64,000 bases of DNA from Thermoplasmata archaeon UBA61. Lineage in GTDB: Archaea > Thermoplasmatota > Thermoplasmata > Lutacidiplasmatales > UBA184. The stretch spans positions 62,001-126,000 of the forward strand of contig DASW01000009.1 in the NCBI GenBank assembly GCA_002503985.1, in the 5' to 3' direction. Shown piece after piece: positions 27,249 to 35,977 of the stretch (position 1 is the first letter of the stretch; every line of letters begins with the position of its first letter). The notes beneath the pieces are model-generated. The model did not search any database and was not told the origin of the DNA. It saw only the letters and a program-made list of their open reading frames with translations. A program made the position numbers and the translations under genes.

Positions 27249-28862
27249 CTACGACGAGGGACCCGCCGAAACGGCGGGCGCGGGCTCACCGACGAGCGGG
27301 GTGGGTGTGCCTTCCGCCGTGGACGGAGCCCCGAGCCGGGTCCCGTCGACGTGGAAGCGGAAGTTCCGTAGGCCGAGCGACAGGACGAGCCCGACTAGGG
27401 CGATCACCGCGGTGATCGCGAAAAGCAGGACGAAGCCCGTGATGGACGGGACGCTCGCGGTGACGGGTCCGCGGGGGGTCACGGCGACGACGGCGGCGGC
27501 CGTGAAGGTCGCGGTGACCGCGGCCGCGAGAACGGGTCCGACCGCACTCCCGAGGTTCCGGAACGTCTGGTTCATCCCGGTCTGGATCCCGAGCTCCTTC
27601 GGGGATACGGAGAGCACGATGATGTTGGACATCGCGATGAGCACCGCGACGTTCCCGACGAGCGCCGGGATGGCGAATACCATCAGCTCGAGGATCGAGG
27701 AGTGGAAGAGGGTCAGCCCGAGGGCGCCGAGGCCCATGACCGAGAAGCCGGCGATCATCACGGGCTTCGGTCCTTTCGCGGCGACCCAGCGTCCCCAGAG
27801 CGGAGCGAACGCCAGCATCCCGAGCGCCGAGGGGAGCGCGACCAACCCGAACTGGAACTCGGTGTATCCGAAGCCGGGCGAGATCGGGTCCTCGACGAGG
27901 ATCGTGAGGGTGACGAAGATGAGGAACATCCCCACGCCCACGATGACCCCGTTCACGTTCGAGATCCAGATGTTCCGCTCCTTGAGGGCCTGGAACGAGA
28001 CGACCGGCGTCGGGGCCCGCGGCTCCCAATAGAGGAAGAACGCGGTAGCGGCGAGGGCGAGGAGGAAGAACTCGGGAACCCCCCACGGAATGCCGGCGAA
28101 CGTGACGGCCGAGAAGCTCGTCCAGCCCCAGTAGACACCCTCCGTAAGCCCGAACATCACCATCGCGAGCGCGATGCCGAGACTGCCGATGCCGGGGAGG
28201 TCGATCGGTTTCGGGGAGAGGTGCGGCGACTCATGGAGGTAGAAATACGCGAGGATCACGAGCAGAATCGCGATTGGGGTGACGGTGTGATAGGTGAGCT
28301 CCCAGCCGAATTGATACGCGATATAACCGCCGCCCACGAGCCCGAGCGCCGCGCCCGCGGCGAACATCCCCGAGACGATTCCCTGGGCCTGGCCGACCCG
28401 CGCGGCGGGGAAGACCTCGGGCAGCATCGCGAAGGCGAGCGGGAACATGCCCATCCCGAGTCCCTGGACCGCACGGACGCCGATCAGGAGGTAGATCTGG
28501 TTCGCTCGGTCGACCCCGAACGCCGCCCCGATGTTGGGTGTGAACCCGGCGATGCTGACCACGACCGCATAGAGCGCCATCACGATGAGGAGCATCCGCT
28601 TCTTGCCGTACTTGTCCCCGAGCTTGCCGAAGACCGGGGTCGCGACCGTCCCGACGAGCAGGTAGGCCGAAATGATCCAGACGACCGTTGTGGTCGGCGC
28701 GTTGTCAAAGAACGTTCGGAACGCCGAGAACGCGGGCAGGACCATCGTCTCGACGTACGTGACCATGAGCGCCATCACCGCGAGGACGATGATGGCCCCC
28801 CGCGCCGCGTGCGGGTTGTAGGGCGTGCCGGCCGCCGTCAGGTCCCGCTCGGAAGCGTTCAC
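27249..28862 (-). CDS. MFS multidrug exporter (DHA2/EmrB-like)
   Basis: 537 aa, about 14 membrane helices. The MFS signature between helices 2 and 3 is GKLGDKYGKKRMLLI, and the motif C region of drug:H+ antiporters appears as GMFAAGAALGLVGGGYIA. It is co-transcribed with the upstream MarR gene through a 4-base overlap, a common arrangement for drug-sensing exporters. The substrate is unknown. The C-terminal 40 residues are Pro/Ala-rich and cytoplasmic. Confidence 0.93.
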   Translation of the reverse strand: MNASERDLTAAGTPYNPHAARGAIIVLAVMALMVTYVETMVLPAFSAFRTFFDNAPTTTVVWIISAYLLVGTVATPVFGKLGDKYGKKRMLLIVMALYAVVVSIAGFTPNIGAAFGVDRANQIYLLIGVRAVQGLGMGMFPLAFAMLPEVFPAARVGQAQGIVSGMFAAGAALGLVGGGYIAYQFGWELTYHTVTPIAILLVILAYFYLHESPHLSPKPIDLPGIGSLGIALAMVMFGLTEGVYWGWTSFSAVTFAGIPWGVPEFFLLALAATAFFLYWEPRAPTPVVSFQALKERNIWISNVNGVIVGVGMFLIFVTLTILVEDPISPGFGYTEFQFGLVALPSALGMLAFAPLWGRWVAAKGPKPVMIAGFSVMGLGALGLTLFHSSILELMVFAIPALVGNVAVLIAMSNIIVLSVSPKELGIQTGMNQTFRNLGSAVGPVLAAAVTATFTAAAVVAVTPRGPVTASVPSITGFVLLFAITAVIALVGLVLSLGLRNFRFHVDGTRLGAPSTAEGTPTPLVGEPAPAVSAGPSS

Positions 28863-29347
28863 GTGCCCTCCGGTCGGAGGGTGCCGCTTCGGCTGAGACG
28901 GTGAGTGACCGCGGTGAAGACACGCACGGAGGCCGCGACGTCGGTTTCGGGTAACCCGCGGGCGGCCTCGGCCATGACCCCCGCGATCTCGCTCCAGATG
29001 CGGGCCTCGACCTTCCGCCCCCGTGGCGTGAGTGAGAGCTCGACCGCGCGCCGGTCACGTTCGGAGCGGTGGCGTCGCACGAGGCCCGCATCCTCGAGCT
29101 GGTCGATGTTCCCGCAGACCGTCGGAGCGGACACCCCGAGGTATCGGGCGACCGTGCTGACCGACGCGCCCTGGAGGCTCGAGACGGTGTGAATGGCCCA
29201 GAACTGCCCCATCGTGATCCCCTCCTTCGTAAGGGTCGGGTGAAGTTCTCGCAAAGACGCGCGCAAAACCTCGTGGAAGAGGTCGATGAGCCGAACGACG
29301 TCGTTCGATTCGGATCGGCGCTCGAGGGGCGGGGTCACTACCACCAT
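28859..29347 (-). CDS. MarR-family transcriptional regulator
   Basis: 162 aa winged-helix protein. The recognition part is SVSTVARYLGVSAPTVCGNIDQLEDAGLVRRHRSERDRRAVELSLTPRG, a textbook MarR HTH and wing (DxR). The N- and C-terminal helices would form the dimer interface. It is the first gene of a two-gene operon with the exporter. A large palindrome lies directly upstream, so autorepression is likely. Confidence 0.94.
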   Translation of the reverse strand: MVVVTPPLERRSESNDVVRLIDLFHEVLRASLRELHPTLTKEGITMGQFWAIHTVSSLQGASVSTVARYLGVSAPTVCGNIDQLEDAGLVRRHRSERDRRAVELSLTPRGRKVEARIWSEIAGVMAEAARGLPETDVAASVRVFTAVTHRLSRSGTLRPEGT

Positions 29348-29351
29348 GAGG

Positions 29352-29386
29352 TTTCCTAACTATTCGATATCCGAATAATTAGGAAA
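29352..29386. promoter_or_regulatory. 35-bp palindromic operator at the marR promoter
   Basis: Two nested inverted repeats share one centre at 29369: TTTCCTAA (29352-29359) with TTAGGAAA (29379-29386), and TATTCG (29361-29366) with CGAATA (29372-29377). Every arm is perfect. The AT-rich outer arm continues into the minus-strand TATA (TTATATTTCC, 29382-29391), 35-44 bases before the marR ATG. A bound dimer would block TBP/TFB. Confidence 0.8.
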
Positions 29387-29403
29387 TATAAGCATTTCGC
29401 GGC

Positions 29404-29811
29404 CTATGCGAGAGCGTAGCGCGCGAGCTCGACAAGGTCGTCGAGCCCCGGGCGCGAGTCCTCCGGGACCCTCGCGCCTCCCCACGCCGCGACGATCGCC
29501 CCCGAGGGAAAGGCAGGGCTCCGACCGGCTTCCTGCGCGCCGAGCGCGGTCGGCGACCCACGCCGGTCGATCTCGAGGAGGAGCACGAGGGCCCCCAGGG
29601 GCCCGGAGTCGACCGTTATGCGGACGGCCGTTCCCTGGCCCCACTCCTCGACCCGCGCCTCCTCGTCGTGGAGGTGGGCGATGCGGGCTCGGGGCCTCGC
29701 GGGTCTCTTCGCTCCCGACGGCGCGCCTCGCCAGGCGATCTTCTGTCCGGCCGCGCGGTACCGCATTAGGAGGCCGGGGTCGATGGGGAGGGGGACGTTC
29801 CGTTCGCTCAC
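29404..29811 (-). CDS. Hypothetical protein following the TIGR02757 gene
   Basis: 135 aa from the GTG at 29811, which overlaps the upstream stop (GTGA). It begins SERNVPLPIDPGLLMRYRAAGQ. A middle part (ARIAHLHDEEARVEEWGQGTAVRITVDS, GALVLLLEIDRR) looks like a small beta sandwich. No motif or family recognised. Its operon position with the TIGR02757 gene is the best clue to its role. Confidence 0.6.
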   Translation of the reverse strand: MSERNVPLPIDPGLLMRYRAAGQKIAWRGAPSGAKRPARPRARIAHLHDEEARVEEWGQGTAVRITVDSGPLGALVLLLEIDRRGSPTALGAQEAGRSPAFPSGAIVAAWGGARVPEDSRPGLDDLVELARYALA

Positions 29812-30695
29812 GTCGTCACCGTCCGACCTCGCCACAGGCGGCAATCGGGTCGCACCGAGCAGGGGCCGCAGACCGCAATGTCCCGTTCCTTCGGACAATC
29901 CCCGGAGATCCCGGTGTGACAGAGAACGAAATCGTACTTGACCGGGTCCAGAGGGTCGACCCGGCGCAAGGCTTCACTGACCTCCTCCACGGCCGCCCAG
30001 GAACGCGTGCGTCGGCCCGTGAGGCCGAGGTGGTAGGCGATCCAGTGCACGTGCTGGTCGAGCGGTATCCGAAGCTCCCCGGTCGGCACACGACGCCAGA
30101 CGCCCAGGTCCGGATAGCGGTCGCGGACCATCCAGCGAACGAACAGCGTGAGCCTCTTGCACGGACTTGCCGCCGTGTCGCGAGGGCTTGGGAAGAGCGC
30201 TCGGTACCCCCGAGGGGGAGGACCCAGGCGTCCCCGCAACGCATCGGCCCGAAGAACGCGGGAGAGCTCGTCCAGCCCGCCCGCGAAGCCGCCGTCCGTG
30301 AATCCTTCGACGAAGGCCGACTCGAGGGACGGACGGTGACGGTAGTAGGTCTCGAGGACCCGCGCCAGGTAGTCGAGCTGGTCCCCCCGGATCCACCGAT
30401 GGCGGAAGGAGGCCAAGCGTCGGGCCCGCTCCCGCGCGTGGCCCGGGGAGACGAGCCACGCAACGTCCCCGTCGGCGAGACCGGCGAGGCGGGCGACCGC
30501 GCCTCGGATCGCGGTCGTGTTGCCGATGGCGAGGGTGGATGCGAAGACCCCCGCCACCTCCGCGTGTCGAAGGTCCACTGCCAGCGGTCGGACCAGGGAG
30601 ATCGGGTCGTCCGCGAGCGACCGGTCGAACGGGAACCGGGCGTAGAGCTCCTCGAGATGGCGGGGGAACTCCGCGCTCGGACGATAGGCTCGCAC
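29808..30695 (-). CDS. TIGR02757 (DUF2400) family protein
   Basis: 295 aa from a GTG at 30695; TAAATG about 26 bases upstream would make it leaderless. Longer versions (to 30782) add an unconserved stretch. Conserved family segments are ISLVRPLAVDLRHAEVAGVFASTLAIGN, RWMVRDRYPDLGVWRRVP, LRIPLDQHVHWIAYHLGL and LDPVKYDFVLCHTGISGDCP. The C-terminus has a Cys set (CPKERDIAVCGPCSVRPDC) compatible with a 4Fe-4S or Zn site, as in HhH base-excision enzymes. The biochemical function of the family is not established. Confidence 0.85.
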   Translation of the reverse strand: MRAYRPSAEFPRHLEELYARFPFDRSLADDPISLVRPLAVDLRHAEVAGVFASTLAIGNTTAIRGAVARLAGLADGDVAWLVSPGHARERARRLASFRHRWIRGDQLDYLARVLETYYRHRPSLESAFVEGFTDGGFAGGLDELSRVLRADALRGRLGPPPRGYRALFPSPRDTAASPCKRLTLFVRWMVRDRYPDLGVWRRVPTGELRIPLDQHVHWIAYHLGLTGRRTRSWAAVEEVSEALRRVDPLDPVKYDFVLCHTGISGDCPKERDIAVCGPCSVRPDCRLWRGRTVTT

Positions 30696-30795
30696 AGGCT
30701 GGCGGGACCCGCGCCCGGCATTTACCGTTCGCGTCCGAGAGGAGGGAACCACACCCCTAACTAGTCCGAACGGATAGGGCACCGGGAGCTGTCCG

Positions 30796-31587
30796 ATGGA
30801 GCTCCGACCGACGATCGACCGGGAGTGGCTCGAACGCGCAGCCCTCCGGGACCCCTTTAACCACGCTTACGGCCGATGGGACCTCGACCACACGCCGAAC
30901 CGGGTCCGCTTCGTCTCCGCGCTCGACGGGGACCAAACGGTCGGCTACTTGCTCATCTGGCTAGGGCATCCCACCCGTACCGTCGTTCACTGGGTCGGGG
31001 CCGACCCCCGCGCCCAGGGCCTCGTCGATGCCCTCCCTTCGCGACCCCTCGTGGCGATCGTCCCCGAGATGTTCCAGAACGTGGTGGTCGCCGCCCGGGG
31101 CCCCGCGCGGCCGTACACTCTCCTGCTGCTCGCGAACGAACCGGCCGAGAAGCCGAGGGTGAACTCAAACCCTCCCCCCTCGGCCGAGGTCCGCCGCCTC
31201 GAGCGCTCGGACCTTTCGGAACTGGTCGCGTTCGCGGGGCGACAGTCCGACCCCGTGGCCGCCGAGTACCCCACCCTCGACCCCGGAGAGGAGTGGATCT
31301 GGGGAGCGTTCGACCATGGGAAGATTCTCGGCGCGGTCCGTGCCGCCGTTCGCCTGAAGGACGTATGGCTCGTCGGCGGTGTGTTCGTCGACCCGGGCGT
31401 CCGGGGTCGTGGGGTCGGACGGGTGCTAGTCGAGGCGGCTCTCGCGAGCGCGCGCGAGGCTCGGGCGAGGGTCGGCCTCTACGTTCGAGAGGACCGTCTC
31501 GAGGCCCGTCGCCTCTACGAGCAATTGGGGTTCCGCCCCGTCGGGCGGCGCACATGGCTCGACCTCGGGGCCGATTTCTCCCCGTGA
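30796..31587 (+). CDS. GNAT family N-acetyltransferase (two-domain)
   Basis: 263 aa. The N-terminal half is a divergent GNAT-like or N-acyl fold; the C-terminal half is a regular GNAT, with WLVGGVFVDPGVRGRGVGR for acetyl-CoA binding and EARRLYEQLGFRPVGRRTW as motif B. Two-domain GNATs of this size are common and mostly uncharacterised. The gene is followed by polX after 55 bases. Confidence 0.85.
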   Translation: MELRPTIDREWLERAALRDPFNHAYGRWDLDHTPNRVRFVSALDGDQTVGYLLIWLGHPTRTVVHWVGADPRAQGLVDALPSRPLVAIVPEMFQNVVVAARGPARPYTLLLLANEPAEKPRVNSNPPPSAEVRRLERSDLSELVAFAGRQSDPVAAEYPTLDPGEEWIWGAFDHGKILGAVRAAVRLKDVWLVGGVFVDPGVRGRGVGRVLVEAALASAREARARVGLYVREDRLEARRLYEQLGFRPVGRRTWLDLGADFSP

Positions 31588-31642
31588 AGAGCCCGAAGCC
31601 GGTGCCGAACGGTCGAGCGGAAGCGTGCCCCCCGGAGCGGCG

Positions 31643-33364
31643 ATGACCTCCAATGCGGACGCGGCGGAGGTCTTTCGGACGGTCGCCGACCTCCTCGACC
31701 TTCTCGGCGAGAAGTTCAAGCCCGAGGCGTATCGACGCGCCGCACGGTCGATCGAAAGCCTGACCGAGGACCTGGGCGCGGTCGCCGCCCGCCACGAGCT
31801 CCGTTCCATCCCCGGTGTCGGGGAAGCGATCGCGGAGAAGATCGAGGAGTACCTTCGAACCGGGTCCATTTCCTACTACGAGCGGTTGAAACGCGAGATC
31901 CCGCCCGGACTGGTCGAGCTGATGCGACTCCCCGGGCTCGGCCCGAAGACCGCACGCCGCTTCTGGGTCGAGCTCGGCGTCGAAGGGCCGAACGAGCTCC
32001 GGGACGCGATCGCCGCGGGACGGCTCGTCGGAGTGAAGGGCTTCGGGGAGAAGAAGATCGAGCAACTCCGGTCGGCCCTTCGGGCCGCGGTGGCCGGGCC
32101 TGTACTCGCCCGACGCGCCATCGAGGAGGTCTACCCGGTCGCTTCCGCTCTCGTGCACGCGCTCCGGGAGGGCGCCACCGCGGACCGGGTCGAGGTCGCC
32201 GGCAGCTTCCGTCGGGCCCGCGACACGGTCGGCGACCTGGACATCCTGGTCACGTCGAAGGACCCGGGGAAGGTGTTCGAGGCGTTCACGGCGCACCCCC
32301 TCGTCGCCGAGGTGAAGATGCGGGGCGAGACGAAGGAGACAGTATTGCTCACGGGGGGGCTCCAGGTGGACCTGCGCGTCGTGAAGCCCGAGGAGTTCGG
32401 GGCCGCGTTGCAGTATTTCACGGGCTCGAAGGACCACAACGTCCGCCTCCGTTCGCTCGCGCGGGACCGGGGGCTCAAGGTCAACGAGTACGGGGTCTTC
32501 CGGGGCGAGGAACGCATCGCCGGGGCCACCGAGGAGGAGGTCTACGCGTCCCTCGGCCTCGCCTGGATCCCGCCCGAGCTACGGGAGGACCGAGGCGAGA
32601 TCGAGGTGGCGGCGCGGGGGAAGGTGCCGCGGCTCGTCTCCGAGAGCGACCTCCGGGGGGACCTGCACACGCACCTTGCACCCGACGCGAACGCCGACGC
32701 GGTGGACCGGATCGTTGCCGACGCCCATGCCCATCACTTCGACTACGTCGGGGTCGTGGTGGGCGGGGTCCGGGCGGACGGCACCGTCTGGCTTCTTCCG
32801 GACGCGACGCGCGCTCGGCTCACGGAACTCCGACCGGTCGGCTTACGGGTCGCGTGCGCGGTCGAAACCGGGGTCGGCCCGATGCCGAAGGAGCTCGAGT
32901 CGACCCCGTTCGACTATCGTATCGTGCGACCGACCTCGACACCCTCCGAGGAAATCGGGCCCCGGGGAAGCGCCCGCTCGCCAACCCTCGTCGCCCACGT
33001 GGGCTCCTCCGTCGTGTCGGACGCGGCGGCTCTCGCGCGGTGGGTCGGGGAGGCACGGCGGGCCGCGGCCGCGATCGAGGTCGGCCCGGGTCCTGAGCGT
33101 CTCGACTCGACCGCCGGACGGCAGGCCCGCGAGGCGGGGGTCGCGGTTCACGTGCCGACCGGTCTGGGAGCGGCCGCGGACGACCCGACACGGCTCGTCG
33201 CCCTCGGGTTCGCCCGGCGTGCCGGCGCGGCTCCGGACGCGGTGGTCAACGCCGGCCCGCTCGGAACGGTCAGTGCCACAGGGTCCGGGTCGACCCCGGA
33301 GCGGAGAGGGATGTCGAGCGGCCCCCCGAGATCGCGGTCCGGGAGGAGGCGCCCGTCATCATGA
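31643..33364 (+). CDS. polX: Family X DNA polymerase with eroded PHP domain
   Basis: 573 aa from the ATG at 31643 (GGAG 7 bases upstream). The N-terminal helix-hairpin-helix domain (LRSIPGVGEAIAEKI, LPGLGPKTARRFW, GVKGFGEKKI) is followed by the palm, with GSFRRARDTVGDLDILV carrying two catalytic Asp and QVDLRVV the third. The C-terminal PHP phosphoesterase keeps DLHTHLAPD, but TDHS is absent (VVVGGV), the SVH loop is PTSTPS, and the final DAH is PTG. The exonuclease or phosphoesterase activity is therefore probably lost. The enzyme fills short gaps in base-excision repair. The last 30 residues are basic, and their coding overlaps the zinc-finger gene on the other strand. Confidence 0.93.
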   Translation: MTSNADAAEVFRTVADLLDLLGEKFKPEAYRRAARSIESLTEDLGAVAARHELRSIPGVGEAIAEKIEEYLRTGSISYYERLKREIPPGLVELMRLPGLGPKTARRFWVELGVEGPNELRDAIAAGRLVGVKGFGEKKIEQLRSALRAAVAGPVLARRAIEEVYPVASALVHALREGATADRVEVAGSFRRARDTVGDLDILVTSKDPGKVFEAFTAHPLVAEVKMRGETKETVLLTGGLQVDLRVVKPEEFGAALQYFTGSKDHNVRLRSLARDRGLKVNEYGVFRGEERIAGATEEEVYASLGLAWIPPELREDRGEIEVAARGKVPRLVSESDLRGDLHTHLAPDANADAVDRIVADAHAHHFDYVGVVVGGVRADGTVWLLPDATRARLTELRPVGLRVACAVETGVGPMPKELESTPFDYRIVRPTSTPSEEIGPRGSARSPTLVAHVGSSVVSDAAALARWVGEARRAAAAIEVGPGPERLDSTAGRQAREAGVAVHVPTGLGAAADDPTRLVALGFARRAGAAPDAVVNAGPLGTVSATGSGSTPERRGMSSGPPRSRSGRRRPSS

Positions 33365-33632
33365 GGCAGCTTGTGCACCGATGCGCCGTGGGCGTCAGCC
33401 CGTGCCGCCAGTAGCAATCGGTGCAAAGGGGACGGCCGCACCCCCAGCAACGGGGAGGGACGGACGACGCCCCGATCGGAGCGGCACAGCTCGAGCAGGC
33501 CCGAGCTCCCACGAGAGGATTCGTTCGGAGCGCCGGTGGCTCGGGCCAGCGACGCGAGGGTGAGGCCGGCGCCGGTGGCGGGGGCCGGGCGAGGTTCGAC
33601 GGGGCGGTACGCCGGGGGGAATGCTCGTTCAC
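33270..33632 (-). CDS. Small zinc-finger protein
   Basis: 120 aa from a GTG at 33632; the frame continues upstream to 33710, but a TATA box (CATAAAAA, 33658-33665) 29 bases before the GTG favours this start. A Pro/Arg-rich N-terminus is followed by three Cys pairs and a final pair: CSSC, CWGC, CTDCYWRHG, HRCTSC. These can bind two Zn ions in a cross-brace or B-box-like way. It overlaps the last 95 bases of polX on the opposite strand. Function unknown; a protein-protein interaction role is plausible. Confidence 0.6.
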   Translation of the reverse strand: MNEHSPRRTAPSNLARPPPPAPASPSRRWPEPPALRTNPLVGARACSSCAAPIGASSVPPRCWGCGRPLCTDCYWRHGLTPTAHRCTSCLMMTGASSRTAISGGRSTSLSAPGSTRTLWH

Positions 33633-33671
33633 CGACCCCAGGGAGGAGGTGTCCCCCTTTTTATGCCTAGG

Positions 33672-33697
33672 TCCAACGGGAAAAGGGTTCCGTTGGA
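33672..33697. repeat. Inverted repeat between zinc-finger and membrane-protein genes
   Basis: TCCAACGG (33672-33679) and CCGTTGGA (33690-33697) are perfect inverted copies around 10 bases, with outer CCTAG/CTAGG at 33666 and 33711. It lies just downstream of the bidirectional AT-rich element at 33656-33665. It could be an operator or a leader hairpin. Confidence 0.4.
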
Positions 33698-33736
33698 GGG
33701 TTGGGTTCATCTAGGACCGACCGACCCCTCGATAAC

Positions 33737-34102
33737 GTGTCCGGCGCCCGGGCCTATCGATCCGCCTACCGCCGCCCCACCAACCCTCCGCCGAACCGGG
33801 CCGCAGAGGCCGAGACGAAGCGCTCCCACGCCGCGATCCCGGTCGCGATCGTGCTCGTCGTGCTGGGCCTCTACCTGAGCCGATTCACCGTCCTGCTCAC
33901 CGCCCTGTTGGGCCTCGTCCTGCTCTTCTCGGGGACGTCGTTCCTATCGACCCGGCTGAACCCGCTCAGTCCGCACTTCTACCTCACGCGCAAGCCGTCC
34001 TGGCTTGCGATCGCGGTCGTCTTCCTTTCGGCCCTTGGACTCTTCGCGGCGGCCTTCGAGCTCTACGTGCACGGGTTCGCGCCGATCGTCCCGCGGTTCT
34101 AA
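33737..34102 (+). CDS. Small membrane protein with three helices
   Basis: About 121 aa from the GTG at 33737; a TTG at 33701 in the same frame is the alternative. A basic N-terminus (about 1-32) is followed by hydrophobic helices at about 34-53, 56-70 and 87-110. No family recognised. Tail-to-tail with nadA, 9 bases apart. Confidence 0.6.
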   Translation: MSGARAYRSAYRRPTNPPPNRAAEAETKRSHAAIPVAIVLVVLGLYLSRFTVLLTALLGLVLLFSGTSFLSTRLNPLSPHFYLTRKPSWLAIAVVFLSALGLFAAAFELYVHGFAPIVPRF

Positions 34103-34111
34103 AGCGAGCGT

Positions 34112-35017
34112 TCAGGCCGCGACCATCCGCTCGAGAGCGATGCGGGCCTTCGCCGCCGTCTCGCTCGGGACCTCGATACGGTATCGGTCGAGAGCGAGGG
34201 AGTCGCGGACGTCCTCGAGCGAGATCTCCTTCATGTAGGGGCAGATCGCGCCCGCGTCGATCGGGGTGAACCGGGTCGTCGCGTTCAGCTTCGACATGCG
34301 GTGAAGGATCCCCACCTCCGTCGCTACGAGCACTTCGGGCGCGTGCGTCTCTTCCGCGAACCGCACCATCCCGTCCGTCGAGAGGATCTGGTCGACGTGC
34401 CCCATCGCCTGGGTCGCGCACCCGCACTCCGGGTGGGCGATCACCGGCGCGTTCGGGTGGTCGGCCCGGGCGCGGGCCAGGTCCTCGGGACGAAGCTTCG
34501 CGTGGACGGGGCAATCCCCGACCCACAGGTGCATCGCCCGGCCGGTCCGCCGACGCACGTAATCCCCGAGGAACATGTCGGGCAGGAAGAGTATCTCCCG
34601 GCCCGGAGGGACCTGCTGGACGACCTTCACCGCGTTCGAGCTCGTGCAGCAGATGTCGGCCTCGGCTTTGACGTCGGCCGAGGTGTTGATGTACGCCACC
34701 ACCACCGCGCCCGGGTGGGCCTGCTTCCACGTCCGAAGCTGCTCCGCGGTGATCGAGTCCGCGAGACCGCAGCCGGCCTTCAGGTCGGGGAGCAGCACGG
34801 TTCGGCTCGGGTTCAGGATCTTGGCGGTCTCGGCCATGAACCGTACCCCGGCGAACACGATGACCGAGCGGTCGGACTCCATCGCCTTCCGGGATAGGTA
34901 GAGCGAGTCGCCGACGAAGTCCGCGATGTCCTGGACCTCCGGACGCTGGTAGTTGTGCGCGAGCAACACCGCGTTCCGCGCCTCCTTGAGGCGGAGAATC
35001 TCTTCGGCAAGACTCAT
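34112..35017 (-). CDS. nadA: Quinolinate synthase
   Basis: 301 aa. Condenses iminoaspartate with dihydroxyacetone phosphate to quinolinate using one 4Fe-4S cluster. Cys ligands appear in LKAGCGLADS, HPECGCATQA and AICPYMKEI. AHNYQRPEVQDIADFVGDSL is the conserved N-terminal substrate motif. It lies 15 bases after nadC in the same direction, so the two steps to nicotinate mononucleotide are in one operon. No nadB or aspartate dehydrogenase is nearby. Confidence 0.97.
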   Translation of the reverse strand: MSLAEEILRLKEARNAVLLAHNYQRPEVQDIADFVGDSLYLSRKAMESDRSVIVFAGVRFMAETAKILNPSRTVLLPDLKAGCGLADSITAEQLRTWKQAHPGAVVVAYINTSADVKAEADICCTSSNAVKVVQQVPPGREILFLPDMFLGDYVRRRTGRAMHLWVGDCPVHAKLRPEDLARARADHPNAPVIAHPECGCATQAMGHVDQILSTDGMVRFAEETHAPEVLVATEVGILHRMSKLNATTRFTPIDAGAICPYMKEISLEDVRDSLALDRYRIEVPSETAAKARIALERMVAA

Positions 35018-35032
35018 CGACGTTCGCGATTT

Positions 35033-35977
35033 CTAGGCCGCGCGGTGTCTTAAGCGAGGGGTGGGGCGCAGGATGAGATGGAACGGGAGGGCCGGCGCCG
35101 AGTGGGTGAGCCCGCCCAGGCTCACCGCGTCCGCACCCACCGACCGGTAGAGGGGGACCCGCTCGGGTGTGATCCCGCCCGAGAGCTCGACCCAGCGCCC
35201 GCGTCGCAGGTCCTCGCGCTCGAGCCTCTGGACGATCCCGCGGGCCCGCTGGGGGGAGACGTTGTCGATGAGGAGCGCGTCCGCGCCCGCGCGCGCCGCC
35301 GTCACCGCCTGGGCGGCGGTCCGTACCTCCACCTCGACCGGTTCGTCGCTCCGCGCCCGGGCGCGCGCCCGAGCCACCGCGTTCGGGAGCGAAAGGAGGG
35401 CGAGATGGTTGTTCTTAATGAGCACGGCGTCCGAGAGGTCCCGCCGGTGCGGGTGTCCGCCCCCGTGCACGACCGCCGCCTTCTCGAGGTCGCGAAGGCC
35501 GGGCAACGTCTTCCGTGTAGCCCACACCTCGAGGGGACGTCGGGCCCCGCGTGCCCCCAGTACGGCTCGGTGGGTCTCGGTCGCGACCCCGCTCGCGTGC
35601 ATGAGGAAGTTGAGGATCGTGCGCTCGGCCGCCAGGATCCGTCGCGCGTCCCCTCGGAGTCGCAGGACGACGGTGCCCGGACGGACCGCCGAACCGTCCC
35701 TCCGGGCCGTGACGACCGTTAGGCCTTGCGCCCGCGCGGTCGCCCGCGCGGCCGCCATCCCGGATAGGACACCATAGCCTTGCGCGACCACGCGGGCCTC
35801 CGCCGGAATCGAACGGACGAGGAGCAGTCGGGTCGTGCGGTCCCGGGACGCACGGTCCTCCCGAAGGGCGCTACGGGCTAGCCCCTCGAGATGGGCCGCG
35901 GAGATCTCACGGGACGTCGGCGTCGCCCTCCCTAGCGACGAGCGCGTTCCGCAGGCGGTCGAAGTCCTCGGTGACAT
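35033..35977 (-). CDS. nadC: Nicotinate-nucleotide pyrophosphorylase
   Basis: Converts quinolinate and PRPP to nicotinate mononucleotide. Recognised by ILAAERTILNFLMHASGVAT, VWATRKTLPGLRDLEKAAVVHGGGHPHRRDLSDAVLIKNNH and VELSGGITPERVPLYRSVGADAVSLGGLTHS, all core NadC motifs. The conserved N-terminus begins at about 35905 (EISAAHLEGLARSALRED), yet no ATG, GTG or TTG lies there. The nearest in-frame ATG is 35977, which overlaps the end of the STAND gene by about 70 bases. Alternatively a non-standard start is used. Adjacent nadA supports the function. Confidence 0.93.
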   Translation of the reverse strand: MSPRTSTACGTRSSLGRATPTSREISAAHLEGLARSALREDRASRDRTTRLLLVRSIPAEARVVAQGYGVLSGMAAARATARAQGLTVVTARRDGSAVRPGTVVLRLRGDARRILAAERTILNFLMHASGVATETHRAVLGARGARRPLEVWATRKTLPGLRDLEKAAVVHGGGHPHRRDLSDAVLIKNNHLALLSLPNAVARARARARSDEPVEVEVRTAAQAVTAARAGADALLIDNVSPQRARGIVQRLEREDLRRGRWVELSGGITPERVPLYRSVGADAVSLGGLTHSAPALPFHLILRPTPRLRHRAA

